The notes below the pieces were generated by a model. The model made no database searches and was not told the origin of the DNA. It saw nothing but the letters and a program-made list of their open reading frames with translations. The position numbers were made by a program, and so were the translations under genes. A DNA stretch of 64,000 nucleotides from an uncultured Porphyromonadaceae bacterium (GTDB lineage Bacteria; Bacteroidota; Bacteroidia; Bacteroidales; Muribaculaceae). The DNA lies in contig URTA01000006.1 of the NCBI GenBank assembly GCA_900550645.1, positions 24,942 through 88,941 of the forward strand, in the 5' to 3' direction. Each line of letters begins with the position of its first letter. The stretch's first letter is position 1. Shown in pieces: positions 18,701-26,438 of this stretch.

Positions 18701-19752
18701 AGAATACCGATTGCAGCAGCCGAATGTTCAAAAGGCACGTCCGCCGCTGAAAGAAGCGATGCAGAATACTTGTAGGCCTCTGCGATTTCCGTCAGCGTGG
18801 TGTTAGACATCGTGAACGTGTTGACCATGACATCAGCTGCATTACGCATTTTTTCAGGTACGATGTTGTATGCAGTCATGATATTAGTAACCAAGTCCGC
18901 AGTCTGTCCCAAATCCGTGTCACCTACGAGGGCAATATCAGCAATAGGACGTATCGCGTTTCGGATAGCATCCACGTCCAGGCCTGCCATAGCAAGGAAC
19001 TTGGCCGCGTCCGCAACCTCAGTCACCTTGAACTTCGTTTCCAAGCCGACATCACGCACCGTGCGCTGCATCAAGGAAAACCGCCCTGCGAAGTCGTCCA
19101 ACTTGTCGTGGCTCTTCAGGATGTTCTCGACGGTCTTCATGGTGTTGTCGTATGCAACCGAATCGTTAAGGATATTGTTGAACAGAGCTCCTATGCCGGC
19201 GATACCGTATGCGATACCCATGCCCTTCAGCATATCGATTGCCATGCCTCCGTTTGCGGTGAGCTGAGTCGGGCCGAAAGTCTTGTAGACTATATCCTTT
19301 GGACGGTTTGGCCATATCGATCTCACGCGCCCCGCATTGCGGTACGGGCTGGTTGCCGCGTATGCCGATGCGTAAGGCTTGGTTACTGGCGGCGGAGCTG
19401 CTGCGGTCGCGGTAGTAGACCGGGGCGCTTTTCCTGCTGCTTTTCCACCTCCAACAGGTGCTGCGCCGGGCATGACTGAAGCGACAAGGTTTGCCTCTTT
19501 CTTCAGCTGACGCAACTTGCCCAGAAGCCTGTTGATTCGCTGCTCTGCTTGACTGGTTTTTATTTGGATGGTGGGGGCTTTCTTCGACAATCCGTCCATC
19601 TGGGTCTTCAGTTTGTTGAGAGCCCGGCTTACCTTGCGGAACGGTTCTGCCGCGTTGGTAAGCTGCTTGGTTGCCGCCGTAAAAGCCTCGATGCTTTTGA
19701 TGGCGTTTTCGGTCAATACGTTGACCTGATATGTGACCTGATAGTTGGCCAT
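15742..19752 (-). CDS. Tail tape measure protein
   Basis: At 1336 residues this is the longest gene in the window. Residues 20-110 are a helical, coiled-coil-like segment. Residues 215-390 match the TP901-type tape-measure core (KVTEVADAAKFLAMAGLDVD; AGTTLRTIMGNIVNPTKKQQ). Hydrophobic helices lie about 545-600, and an Ala/Gly-rich segment lies about 690-760. The C-terminal 100 residues are Lys/Asn-rich and then helical. Length sets the tail length and the protein fills the tube. The gene is separated from its usual upstream partner, the tail chaperone, by a plus-strand cargo pair. Confidence 0.9.
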   Translation of the reverse strand: MANYQVTYQVNVLTENAIKSIEAFTAATKQLTNAAEPFRKVSRALNKLKTQMDGLSKKAPTIQIKTSQAEQRINRLLGKLRQLKKEANLVASVMPGAAPVGGGKAAGKAPRSTTATAAAPPPVTKPYASAYAATSPYRNAGRVRSIWPNRPKDIVYKTFGPTQLTANGGMAIDMLKGMGIAYGIAGIGALFNNILNDSVAYDNTMKTVENILKSHDKLDDFAGRFSLMQRTVRDVGLETKFKVTEVADAAKFLAMAGLDVDAIRNAIRPIADIALVGDTDLGQTADLVTNIMTAYNIVPEKMRNAADVMVNTFTMSNTTLTEIAEAYKYSASLLSAADVPFEHSAAAIGILGNAGIKGSQAGTTLRTIMGNIVNPTKKQQKAWDKAEVNPGKGNDRKDLIDVFNELAQKNLDISVFYQMFHKTAAAGAVALVKHVQEWNEIIAENFLSQGMAKRLADEKKNTIQGLWAQLTSVFQDNGVTAFSKVDGVIRNALRTGIEWLKSGEAKKAFDEAFKVFIQFGKIMADVTKWFKWLFDHFGGFIVMWAKFKLYIWPIVSAFNAMRVALHGLMFIKNISLAVRGLGMSMMTLKKQMSWFGTSAVFGSGGTAAAMSGGMMPLGVSWLPGVTHKQSVKAAKGLVNLNRPHGNDFPGFVAYKHDTKRYAKRIGWQQAKNFAKGPMASGIGGMAGIGFGMHELTREDGKWQDTAAGVFYSAAGMAAMAGGPAGWAAAVALAGLGAVGQVWASISRAIEAAERLAEATRLTWTANGILINSENKIQQALDGVYNRHDDINTLVANRIAMMKELLGLTPKEEAPANTTTSIYDKIMGNWEKVWGGSTVDAVLNAVPKGYGDVTEQAMAFTLKRPDGTITKGIDDGGLFDDDKREGLMRSMAATTELMTGGYYEKAIGSVNARINQLGLTRGVTQETFNTYFESLAKTYDPSQISGLIRWENATDMNEKWDSARILKDWDARRVVWQNMQEVLKPIQEAVNAYMTEYAAGKLTDSTLARYMTYTNMGNEVGTAMQNYSPANTGDWFRTFGYYNNAFHDMSVYNTQTKMYEFATAEEMAKITVGNMQRVTEAIKTMGLASDPAGIALTNNANLLLTTAQAFLETEGKLEDIAGKTDLVINGLHWQYDATDKMWYQLAEDGSFVMVQTTLQNFTDSVWGLGSTLGSFNWAQYWANMLPPALRPLVNNNKTLFNTPQTGALGAVSNTVRNAFGLPSNGKASKTKSSMTPQQMANAYAASQKNKTNDNGNPIVADDPGSKKKKKGHEGYKSRYGSNTAAPKQVIVNINNLLCVEKIDLSNPDNVEVINNLKEQLAQALIDVVHNFDDTWHG

Positions 19753-19776
19753 GGCTAATTCAGATTATGAGTTTAT

Positions 19777-19785
19777 GAAGAATAG
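19777..19785 (-). promoter_or_regulatory. CTATTCTTC motif upstream of tape measure
   Basis: Minus-strand CTATTCTTC lies 24 nt before the tape-measure start, in the short gap between it and the plus-strand ATPase promoter. It could restart late transcription past the inserted cargo. Confidence 0.4.
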
Positions 19786-19870
19786 TGCTGAAGAGGGCGA
19801 ATTGTGTGAAAGGGGGGCGGAAACTTTGAGGCATATCGCGGCGTTTTACGGACAAATACAGGCATCAGGT

Positions 19871-19902
19871 ATTGCAAGGCTGGTGGATTTGTTGTACCTT
19901 TG
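19871..19902 (+). promoter_or_regulatory. Bacteroidota-type promoter for ATPase/nuclease pair
   Basis: ATTG at 19871-19874, then a 20-nt spacer, then TACCTTTG at 19895-19902. This matches the Bacteroidota housekeeping promoter (TTTG, 19-21 nt, TAnnTTTG) with one mismatch in the -33 box. It points at the ATPase gene. Confidence 0.65.
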
Positions 19903-19922
19903 CATCAGCCTATATGTACACT

Positions 19923-21236
19923 ATGCCAGCACCTAAACCTAATCCGATTATGAAAGAAATAGAGGTGAAAATCAACACTTTGGGACGAGTTCGGAACTCA
20001 ACAATCAAGATAGCACCCCTTATGGTGTTTTCTGGAGAGTCTGGGCTTGGCAAAAGTTATGTTGCCATATTATGCCATTATTTCTTTGAGTTGATGCTCA
20101 ATAGCAGTACTCTCAATCATTTTTTTACAGACAAACTCAAGTATGATTATTATCCTGAGTCCAAGGGGTTCGGAGCTTCTGGTTGTGCATTGACGATTGC
20201 AAAAAAAGATTTAGAAGAATGGATGTCAGGCGATGTCATCGTATATTTGCAGTATATGCTGGGCTACCAAGGTCTTGTGGGGGATATTGAAGTGAAATTG
20301 CCCGAATCTATACCTGAATATATTGAGTTCAGTTACAAGAAGGATCGGAGTGGCTTGGTTGATGCAGAGGTGACAAATATAGTTCTTTCTTTGGATTCCC
20401 TTAGTTATAGAACACAGGTCGGCGCTCAATTTGAAGAGTCCCCATTGTCGGTTTTATTGCGGCACTTTTTGATTAAAACGATCATAGGCGACTATCGCGG
20501 ACTTGAAAGCACATTTGTGCTGCCTCCCTCCCGAGGTCCGCTCTTGTCTGAGCAGATAATTCCCAATGCAGGAATGTATTCTGAATTTGTCGCTGGTATG
20601 TCAGAGTTGATAAAGGCTAAGCCCAGACCGCAATCTGCTCCTGAAAATGTATTGAAATTGTTCCAGCATATTCAGGATGGTGAAGTGAAGAGAGTTGACG
20701 CAAAATATGTCTATACTACAAGAGGGTTGACTATACCAGTGTCAGCTGCTGCTGCATCTGTAAAAGAAATTGCACCATTGCAGATACTGGCCAACAATGT
20801 AGACGTAAGTAAATGCGCTGTCCTTATTGAAGAACCCGAAGTTCATTTACACCCATTGAAACAACGAATGATGGCGGATATTGTGGGCGCGTTTTGCCAT
20901 TGCGGCTCTATTTTGCAGATAACGACTCATAGTGATTACTTTCTCCGTCGCCTTAATGAGATAATGTTGTTTGATCGAATTTGCAAGCGATTTGGAGATG
21001 ATTCGGAAATCGTTTCTGAATTATCAGAAAAAACTGGGATAACACAGGATATTGTGATTTCACCATCTAATGTCCGAGCTTACCTGTTGGAGAAGCATAG
21101 TGATGGGACTTCTCATATCATAGAGCAAAACCTTGAGAATGGAGTTCCATTTACGTCATTCAGAGATGCGATTGTACAAAACTTGAGTTATCAAGATTTA
21201 CTGGAGGAGGCAATGCAAGATGACTACTCTCTGTGA
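19923..21236 (+). CDS. AAA/ABC-type ATPase, defence-like cargo gene
   Basis: A 437-residue protein from the chosen start (MPAPKP). A start at 19950 (MKEIEVKIN) is equally possible. A longer frame from 19872 overlaps the promoter and is rejected. Walker A is GESGLGKS near residue 37. A Walker B of OLD/SMC type, VLIEEPEVHLHP, is followed by a switch histidine in ITTHSDYFLRR. This is the layout of ATPases in two-gene anti-phage systems. It overlaps the next gene by 17 bp. Opposite orientation to all neighbours, its own promoter and lower GC mark it as inserted cargo. Confidence 0.8.
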   Translation: MPAPKPNPIMKEIEVKINTLGRVRNSTIKIAPLMVFSGESGLGKSYVAILCHYFFELMLNSSTLNHFFTDKLKYDYYPESKGFGASGCALTIAKKDLEEWMSGDVIVYLQYMLGYQGLVGDIEVKLPESIPEYIEFSYKKDRSGLVDAEVTNIVLSLDSLSYRTQVGAQFEESPLSVLLRHFLIKTIIGDYRGLESTFVLPPSRGPLLSEQIIPNAGMYSEFVAGMSELIKAKPRPQSAPENVLKLFQHIQDGEVKRVDAKYVYTTRGLTIPVSAAAASVKEIAPLQILANNVDVSKCAVLIEEPEVHLHPLKQRMMADIVGAFCHCGSILQITTHSDYFLRRLNEIMLFDRICKRFGDDSEIVSELSEKTGITQDIVISPSNVRAYLLEKHSDGTSHIIEQNLENGVPFTSFRDAIVQNLSYQDLLEEAMQDDYSL

Positions 21237-21963
21237 TTCGTTTTTTGACTTGTATGATAACACAAAAAAGTTCAGAGCTGTTGTTCGGGATTTTTGTGTT
21301 ATCAGAGAACATGGTCAAGACAAAGACATAACCCTGCGAGAACTTCGGATTCAATCAGGAGGAGTCTTTACGGTTTTTGGTCGCCATTTTTATGGCGGAA
21401 AATCAAGGACTGGCGGAAAATCAGTTTTTGACGGAAATTCTTACTTCAGAAACTTGTCAACAAAACTTCGAGATTGCAACTGTGACGGTGTTGCATTTCT
21501 TGTAGACTATAACAACAATGAGCATATTATATTTACTGAAATGAAGTCCACGTTAGGGTTGAAAACGTTTGTGAATGATGTGATGCCCCAGTTGGCAATG
21601 TCTTATATGAAATTTCATACTTGGTTGTCTCTTTGCTGTACAGATAGTGTTAATCCATTGTCGGTTCATTTTGTGATTGCTGCGTCAAAGTTCGATGATA
21701 AGATTGCAGGTGATTTGCTACGCGCATCCCAAGAACGAGAAAACACAAATAATCCTAATGGTGAAATGACTAAAGGATCTGATGCACAAATATTTTGGAC
21801 GCTCGTAAGCAAACGAAAAGACACAATCCCTTTAAGCCGTCTCGAACAAACAAAAAGGAAACCATTGCCAAAAGAACTACATAAAACCCCAATTAAATTT
21901 CACTTGGCATTGTCATCTTCAAGTGATGAATATCATGCTTCTGTCGATTTGGAAATTGACTGA
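21220..21963 (+). CDS. PD-(D/E)XK-like partner of the ATPase
   Basis: A 247-residue protein encoded just after and overlapping the ATPase gene. Residues about 85-107 read CDGVAFLVDYNNNEHIIFTE followed by MKS. The spacing of D, then hydrophobic strand, then E-x-K, is that of a PD-(D/E)XK nuclease core. The remainder is mixed and I recognise no family. A nuclease effector activated by the ATPase is a reasonable inference but not shown. An alternative is a substrate-recognition subunit. Like its partner it lies inside the tail operon in the opposite direction. Confidence 0.6.
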   Translation: MTTLCDSFFDLYDNTKKFRAVVRDFCVIREHGQDKDITLRELRIQSGGVFTVFGRHFYGGKSRTGGKSVFDGNSYFRNLSTKLRDCNCDGVAFLVDYNNNEHIIFTEMKSTLGLKTFVNDVMPQLAMSYMKFHTWLSLCCTDSVNPLSVHFVIAASKFDDKIAGDLLRASQERENTNNPNGEMTKGSDAQIFWTLVSKRKDTIPLSRLEQTKRKPLPKELHKTPIKFHLALSSSSDEYHASVDLEID

Positions 21964-22044
21964 TACAGTTTAGTCGTTTTGGATGAAAAGCAAGAACGCA
22001 CCAGGAATAGCCCCGATGCGTTCCACCCTTATATCATATATATA

Positions 22045-22619
22045 TCATGACAACATACCAAGTGTCTTGACCTGATTTACCTTTATCTGCTGGACGTGGA
22101 ACCATTCGGCTTCATTCGCCAGCTCGGCAAACTCCTCATCAGACATGGTCTCCAGATTCACCCCCGGAAAGTAGTGCCGAATATATATCAGCTTGTGCCG
22201 CAGATATTCGTTGTCCTTTACTTCCGAGGCTTCGATAAATTTATGAGACGGCCGTTACGCATCTCAATCATCTGGGAGAACTGTCCCATGAGCCCGAAGA
22301 GGAAGAGAGACTCGTCGTCGATGAGTTCCTTGTCGCCGTCGAGGAAGCAGTCGTATGCCAGCTGGCGCATCGCTACTGCGTTGTTGCCTTTCTGACTTGC
22401 CGTGAGGTACTTGCTGAAGGCCTGGAATGAGGGCTGGCGGAAGTAGGCGATGTACTGTTTCTTGTCGTCGTAGTCTGCGCCTTCCACCATCATCGGGAAG
22501 ACAACCTTCAGCGAGGCATCCTTCTCTTTCAGTTCCTTGACCTTCTTCTCGATTTCTGCTTGGAGTTCAGGTGAGAGTGCGTCGTTCTCCTGCTCCAGAA
22601 GTTCGTTTTGATAGTCCAT
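22045..22619 (-). CDS. Tail-assembly chaperone, -1 frameshift product (GT-like)
   Basis: A -1 ribosomal shift at 22236-22242 would replace the last few residues of the 133-residue chaperone by a 63-residue extension ending at the TGA at 22045-22047, giving about 191 residues. The extension is clearly coding-like (EYLRHKLIYIRHYFPGVNLE; DEEFAELANEAEWFHVQQ) and has no start codon of its own in a sensible place. Lambda G/GT and the equivalent genes of Mu and P2 are expressed this way, always next to the tape measure, to recruit it during tail assembly. Confidence 0.75.
22218..22619 (-). CDS. Tail-assembly chaperone, unshifted product (G-like)
   Basis: A 133-residue mostly helical protein (MDYQNELLEQENDALSPEL, then charged helices) encoded between the tube gene region and the tape measure, as expected for the short tail chaperone. 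The zero-frame stop at 22218-22220 follows the slippery site by five codons. Size, acidic/helical composition and the frameshift arrangement support the call. It is transcribed together with, or from a promoter after, the DUF4325-like cargo gene. Confidence 0.7.
   Translation of the reverse strand: MDYQNELLEQENDALSPELQAEIEKKVKELKEKDASLKVVFPMMVEGADYDDKKQYIAYFRQPSFQAFSKYLTASQKGNNAVAMRQLAYDCFLDGDKELIDDESLFLFGLMGQFSQMIEMRNGRLINLSKPRK
22236..22242 (-). promoter_or_regulatory. -1 frameshift slippery heptamer A AAT TTA
   Basis: Read on the minus strand, the zero-frame codons AAT TTA are preceded by A, giving the canonical X XXY YYZ heptamer AAATTTA. Slipping back one base opens a 63-codon extension. 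Confidence 0.75.
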
Positions 22620-22713
22620 AATTGCTACAGTTAAGTTATTTGGATTCTATCAATGAATAGTAGGAAGGTGAAGGATGCGTTTTATTGGAGGTTCAAAAGT
22701 TTAGTCAAAATAA

Positions 22714-23073
22714 TCAGCAATCATATAGGGGCTTATTGATGCTGTTCATTTTTCTACGTTTCTCCCATTCTGGATATGTGCGGTCTTCAATCATGGCAAT
22801 CCAAGATGGCTCTTCTTTTGAAGTGATAGAGAGCCGTGAACAAACTTCGTCCTTCCCGAAGTCGAAAACCAATCGACCAAAAACCTCATCGAGAAACGAA
22901 GATAAATATCCATTAACTCCATCGAGGTCAATGACGATTTTGGCATTGGAAATGGAGGCTGTCACAAACTGCTTCTTCAGAACTTCACAGTAGAATTGCT
23001 CTCCAGAATCTGACCCTTGGTTGATATATCTTGGGCCAGGACTTAGTGAAAAATCTTTTATGCGAACAATCAT
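22714..23073 (-). CDS. STAS-like DUF4325-type protein, cargo in tail operon
   Basis: A 119-residue protein. The central KIVIDLDGVNGYLSSFLDEV followed by FGRL has the STAS-fold pattern of DUF4325 proteins. These usually occur beside ATP-binding or regulatory partners in defence or signalling islands. Here it sits between the tail tube, from which it is cut off by a strong terminator, and the tail chaperone. It has no obvious virion role, so I read it as a moron. AT content looks higher than in the structural genes around it. Confidence 0.55.
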   Translation of the reverse strand: MIVRIKDFSLSPGPRYINQGSDSGEQFYCEVLKKQFVTASISNAKIVIDLDGVNGYLSSFLDEVFGRLVFDFGKDEVCSRLSITSKEEPSWIAMIEDRTYPEWEKRRKMNSINKPLYDC

Positions 23074-23123
23074 GGGTGTAATGTTTTAGATGCTGTAAAT
23101 CAAAGAAATAGATGCGTCGCTAA

Positions 23124-23158
23124 AAGAAACAGGGCTGCTCATCTCCGAGCAGCCCTGT
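23124..23158 (-). terminator. Intrinsic terminator after tail tube gene
   Basis: A perfect 12-bp stem (ACAGGGCTGCTC at 23129-23140 with GAGCAGCCCTGT at 23147-23158) with a 6-nt loop. It is followed on the minus strand by TTTCTTTTA. It ends the head-sheath-tube transcript. Confidence 0.85.
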
Positions 23159-23193
23159 CCCAACTAACCCTATTGAAACAACTATGAATCAGA

Positions 23194-23649
23194 TCACTTC
23201 GTTGAAAGGATGATCTTGAACGGATTCAGCTCAAACTCCTTGGTGAGGTTGGTGTCGTCTTGTTCTGCCTCCATGCCGTCCTCTGTGAAGAGACAACCCT
23301 TCAGCGTCACGGTCTCCGTAGTCCAGTCGTCTGTGCCGAGCTCATTCGCCCAGGAAATCACGAGGTCAAACTCGCCAAGAGCCATCAGCGTACCCTTGTA
23401 GGCGCGGAGCTGGGTCTGGGTGTTGTAGTCCATCGTGATAGATGCCGTGTATTCACGGTTGCCGAAACCCCTGTTGACCGGTTCGCCGCCAAGGCCGTAG
23501 TTGGTCTTTACGTTGCGCTTGATGTTCCACTTTATACCCGACACGCCCTGGAGGATGAGCGGATTGGCGGAGTTCGTTCCAGTCAGGCCTTCAGCCGTCA
23601 GCTGGACCATAGACCAGGAGTAGGCTACGTTATTTACTATTGTTGCCAT
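23194..23649 (-). CDS. Tail tube protein
   Basis: A 151-residue beta-rich protein immediately downstream of the sheath gene, the standard sheath-tube pair of contractile tails. It has the strand-rich pattern of tube proteins (VKWNIKRNVKTNYGL-type segment; REYTASITMDYNTQTQLRAY). Length is typical. The stop lies 36 bp before a strong terminator. Confidence 0.75.
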   Translation of the reverse strand: MATIVNNVAYSWSMVQLTAEGLTGTNSANPLILQGVSGIKWNIKRNVKTNYGLGGEPVNRGFGNREYTASITMDYNTQTQLRAYKGTLMALGEFDLVISWANELGTDDWTTETVTLKGCLFTEDGMEAEQDDTNLTKEFELNPFKIILSTK

Positions 23650-23653
23650 TTAG

Positions 23654-24982
23654 TTATGCGTGAAGTACAAACCCTTCGGTTACGTCAATAAGTTTCGATG
23701 TACCCACAGGAACGAGGGTATAGCTGATCATCAGCTTGTCATTTTTAAGAATGTTCTGGGAAGCAGGGATGTTGACCTTGCCGATGCCCGAAATCTCCTC
23801 GGCCGATACCATGGCGTTCAGAACGTCGGTTATTTTGTTGGTGAACACCGTTATCTGAGCCGCAGAGAGCGCACCAGTTGTCGGGTCTACCTTGATAGGC
23901 GAGTTCACATACGGGAGAAGGACTGTGCGGACAAGTCTGCGAGACTTGTTGATTACACGGTTTCTCGAGATGGTGCGGTAGTCATCCTCGGAACAAGACT
24001 GGTCGCCGGAGAAATATACCTTGCCGGGAAGACCTGTATACTTGCAGAGGAACACATAGCCGAGGTCATCGAGGTGGTCAAGCTGGGTGCTTGTCAGAGA
24101 CGAATAGCGCGTTGTGTTCGTATATGCGTCGCCTGTCTTGGTCACGTCGCCGAAACCGAACTCGATGTCGGGGAAGTATGCCTGCATCTCGTGGTTCATG
24201 ACGTAACCGATGCTTTCAGCCACATTGGAGGTAGCCAATACACCGAGAGCCGCGCCGACAATTCCGATGGGCGTGGCCGAGTCAAGCGCAAGGTGCATAG
24301 CCCGTACATCAGTGTCAATGCCCTGAGAAAGCAGCACCGATACATAGCGGCAGTCCATAATGCAGCTCGGTATCTTGCTGAACACTACCTTGTCATCCGT
24401 ACCGTCAGCCTTCTTGATCTTTGCCGTGTTAGCGCAGAGAAGGATGTGAGCTGGAGCGAAATACTCGTTGGCAAGCGTCTTGGCCACAAGCTGAAGGTCC
24501 TGAACGATGTCAACAGCGTATGTTTCAGCGGACTTGTCAGTCTCACGCCACAGGCTCTGTTCTGTCCATACGCCGAACTGGCTGATTTCTCCGTCAGCCT
24601 CCTTCTGCATATTGACGATTGCGTTCCAGTCGTTCTTGCAGTCTGCGAAGGCCACGAACAAGCGGCCCGAACCTCCGTTGATCTGGAAGAAATGCTCAAT
24701 ATGGTAGTATGGGATTCCCATGAAGAAATCCTGGCTCACGCCTGAAGAGTCAACCTCTCCAGTGTATGCCGTTATGCCAGCAGCCTTAACCTCGTCAAGG
24801 TTGTTGAACTCTACAACAGTGTCCTTGAACTTGTCAGCCAGCGTGGCACCGACACCTTCCGTCCAGATTTTCTCCTGTCCGGAAACGTCAAAAAGAAGAC
24901 CGCAAACCTTCTCGGCGAGACTGGTGCTTTCCGCACCGATGTTGCCGTTGGAGTCGGTCATGCGTACACCGCCTAATGCCAT
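23654..24982 (-). CDS. Contractile tail sheath protein (DUF2586-like)
   Basis: A 442-residue protein that begins MALGGVRMTDSNGNIGAEST and continues SLAEKVCGLLFDVSGQEKIW. This is the pattern of Mu-like sheath proteins found in Bacteroidota (DUF2586). The central region has the sheath alpha/beta pattern (SSLTSTQLDHLDDLGYVFLC). The C-terminal domain reads RNRVINKSRRLVRTVLLPYV, close to the conserved sheath C-terminus that contacts the tube. This makes the particle a myovirus. Confidence 0.8.
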   Translation of the reverse strand: MALGGVRMTDSNGNIGAESTSLAEKVCGLLFDVSGQEKIWTEGVGATLADKFKDTVVEFNNLDEVKAAGITAYTGEVDSSGVSQDFFMGIPYYHIEHFFQINGGSGRLFVAFADCKNDWNAIVNMQKEADGEISQFGVWTEQSLWRETDKSAETYAVDIVQDLQLVAKTLANEYFAPAHILLCANTAKIKKADGTDDKVVFSKIPSCIMDCRYVSVLLSQGIDTDVRAMHLALDSATPIGIVGAALGVLATSNVAESIGYVMNHEMQAYFPDIEFGFGDVTKTGDAYTNTTRYSSLTSTQLDHLDDLGYVFLCKYTGLPGKVYFSGDQSCSEDDYRTISRNRVINKSRRLVRTVLLPYVNSPIKVDPTTGALSAAQITVFTNKITDVLNAMVSAEEISGIGKVNIPASQNILKNDKLMISYTLVPVGTSKLIDVTEGFVLHA

Positions 24983-25003
24983 TGCTCAAATACTTTTTTG
25001 GTT

Positions 25004-25264
25004 TTACTTCGTGTAGTAGGGGTTGGAATACAATTTCGCTCCCATCCGCAGGTTTTCAGGCGTACCGGGAACAAACACGCCGCCTATGCGGTCAACATAT
25101 ATAGTTTCGTGCTGGGGAAATTCAGCAACTATAGCCTTCACTTCATCGGTTATCTCCGCAGTCTCGGTCTTTCCAGTGTCTCCAGTATCCGTAGTTCCTG
25201 CGGCCGGTGTCTGCTCGTCGTCCTGCGACTGAACGTCCGCCATTGCTTTTACTCGCTGTGCCAT
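25004..25264 (-). CDS. Small acidic structural-operon protein
   Basis: An 86-residue protein between the major capsid and the sheath gene. The N-terminal half is low-complexity (Asp/Thr/Gly-rich, TPAAGTTDTGDTGKTETAEI). The C-terminal half, EFPQHETIYVDRIGGVFVPG, is a compact motif found in short head-tail region proteins of Mu-like phages. The function is unknown. A small connector or head-decoration role would fit the position. Confidence 0.5.
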   Translation of the reverse strand: MAQRVKAMADVQSQDDEQTPAAGTTDTGDTGKTETAEITDEVKAIVAEFPQHETIYVDRIGGVFVPGTPENLRMGAKLYSNPYYTK

Positions 25265-25282
25265 TATTGTTTCTAATTAGAA

Positions 25283-25322
25283 GGAAGGGGGCGGAGCTTC
25301 GTTTGTTTCTCCACTCCCTTCC
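25283..25322 (-). terminator. Weak hairpin after major capsid gene
   Basis: GGAAGGG (25283-25289) pairs with CCCTTCC (25316-25322), with an inner GGAG/CTCC stem. It lies just after the capsid stop and has only a weak T-run on the minus strand. It may be an attenuator or a 3' stabiliser of capsid mRNA. Confidence 0.4.
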
Positions 25323-25343
25323 CTTGGTTAATATCTCAGTTTC

Positions 25344-26435
25344 TTACGCAGCTATCTTGTAAGGAGTCCAGACGATTATCTCACCCGGAAGGACGAGGTT
25401 CACGTCCATCTTGAGACGCATCTGGAAGAAGAACAGCTCGGAGTTCGCCTGCAAGCGCTCTACCTTGATTGACTCCTGGTCGGTAGCGTAGTCAACGCCC
25501 ATCCAGAGGCAGGAGTTCTCATCAGGGGTGAACTTGCCGAGGAATATGGTGCTGTCGGGGATACCGTTGATGACAACGATGCGCTTGCCCTTGAAGCGGT
25601 ACTTGTTGACATCGGGGTTCTCGACATACTTCACGTCCTTGCTGGTCAGGTACTGGTCGTAGAGGTCCCACATATCCCAACCCATTACGAACTTGAGTGC
25701 GCTGTGCTTGCGGATCTGCTTAGGACACTTGCGCCACATTGCATAGAGAGCGTCCTCGACACCCTTGCCAGTGGTGATTTCAGCGTTGCCAGCCAGAAGA
25801 ACCTTGCCTGAAGCAAGCTCGTTGGCATCTGCGCCGCTTGATTTGCCCTGCTCTGCGAGGTTGAGGATTGCACGCATCAATGCACCATTGAAGTACTTCA
25901 TCGGGCCGGCAGCAGAGTCGCCGCCAAGCACAACAGCGTCAGTGATGGTTGTCGGGCCAGTTACCTTCGAGGTATCCTTGCCGCCAAGACGCGCACCCCA
26001 AATGGAGTCGTTGATGTACTGATCCTTCTTGTCGAGGAGAAGTCGCAGCATCTTTGCCTGAACTCTGGGGTCAAGGTCACGGAACACGAGCGGGCCTTCG
26101 GGCTGGAAGGGACGCCAGTACTGCTCAAAGTCGCGAGGATTGAACTCCAGGTAAATCATGAAGTCCTCTGGAACGAGGTAACGCTCGGAGATGGTGTACT
26201 GGTTGAAAGTCGCGTCGCTTTCTGTCTGTCCGCCGTGGGTGGAATTAGGGGTCGGCACATTGTCCTGAACGATCTTGCCCAAGTTGATGTGCGGAAGAAC
26301 AAATTTCTTTTGGATGCCGGTGCGAATATGTATCAGGCCTTCCTTGAAAGTGTCATTCTCCTCGACTGTATATCGAAGCAGGTCTTCAAGGACTTCACCA
26401 GAATAGGTATTGCCGGCGTAATTTATAGCAGCCAT
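25344..26435 (-). CDS. Major capsid protein
   Basis: A 363-residue protein directly downstream of the protease/scaffold gene. It shows an N-terminal arm, the HK97-type E-loop/spine region (FVLPHINLGKIVQDNVPTPN) and a C-terminal A-domain with KRIVVINGIPDSTIFLGKFT and LQANSELFFFQMRLKMDVNL. The ending in VLPGEIIVWTPYKIA is common in capsid proteins of Bacteroidota Mu-like phages. Length and gene order support the call. Confidence 0.8.
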   Translation of the reverse strand: MAAINYAGNTYSGEVLEDLLRYTVEENDTFKEGLIHIRTGIQKKFVLPHINLGKIVQDNVPTPNSTHGGQTESDATFNQYTISERYLVPEDFMIYLEFNPRDFEQYWRPFQPEGPLVFRDLDPRVQAKMLRLLLDKKDQYINDSIWGARLGGKDTSKVTGPTTITDAVVLGGDSAAGPMKYFNGALMRAILNLAEQGKSSGADANELASGKVLLAGNAEITTGKGVEDALYAMWRKCPKQIRKHSALKFVMGWDMWDLYDQYLTSKDVKYVENPDVNKYRFKGKRIVVINGIPDSTIFLGKFTPDENSCLWMGVDYATDQESIKVERLQANSELFFFQMRLKMDVNLVLPGEIIVWTPYKIAA

Positions 26436-26438
26436 TGA

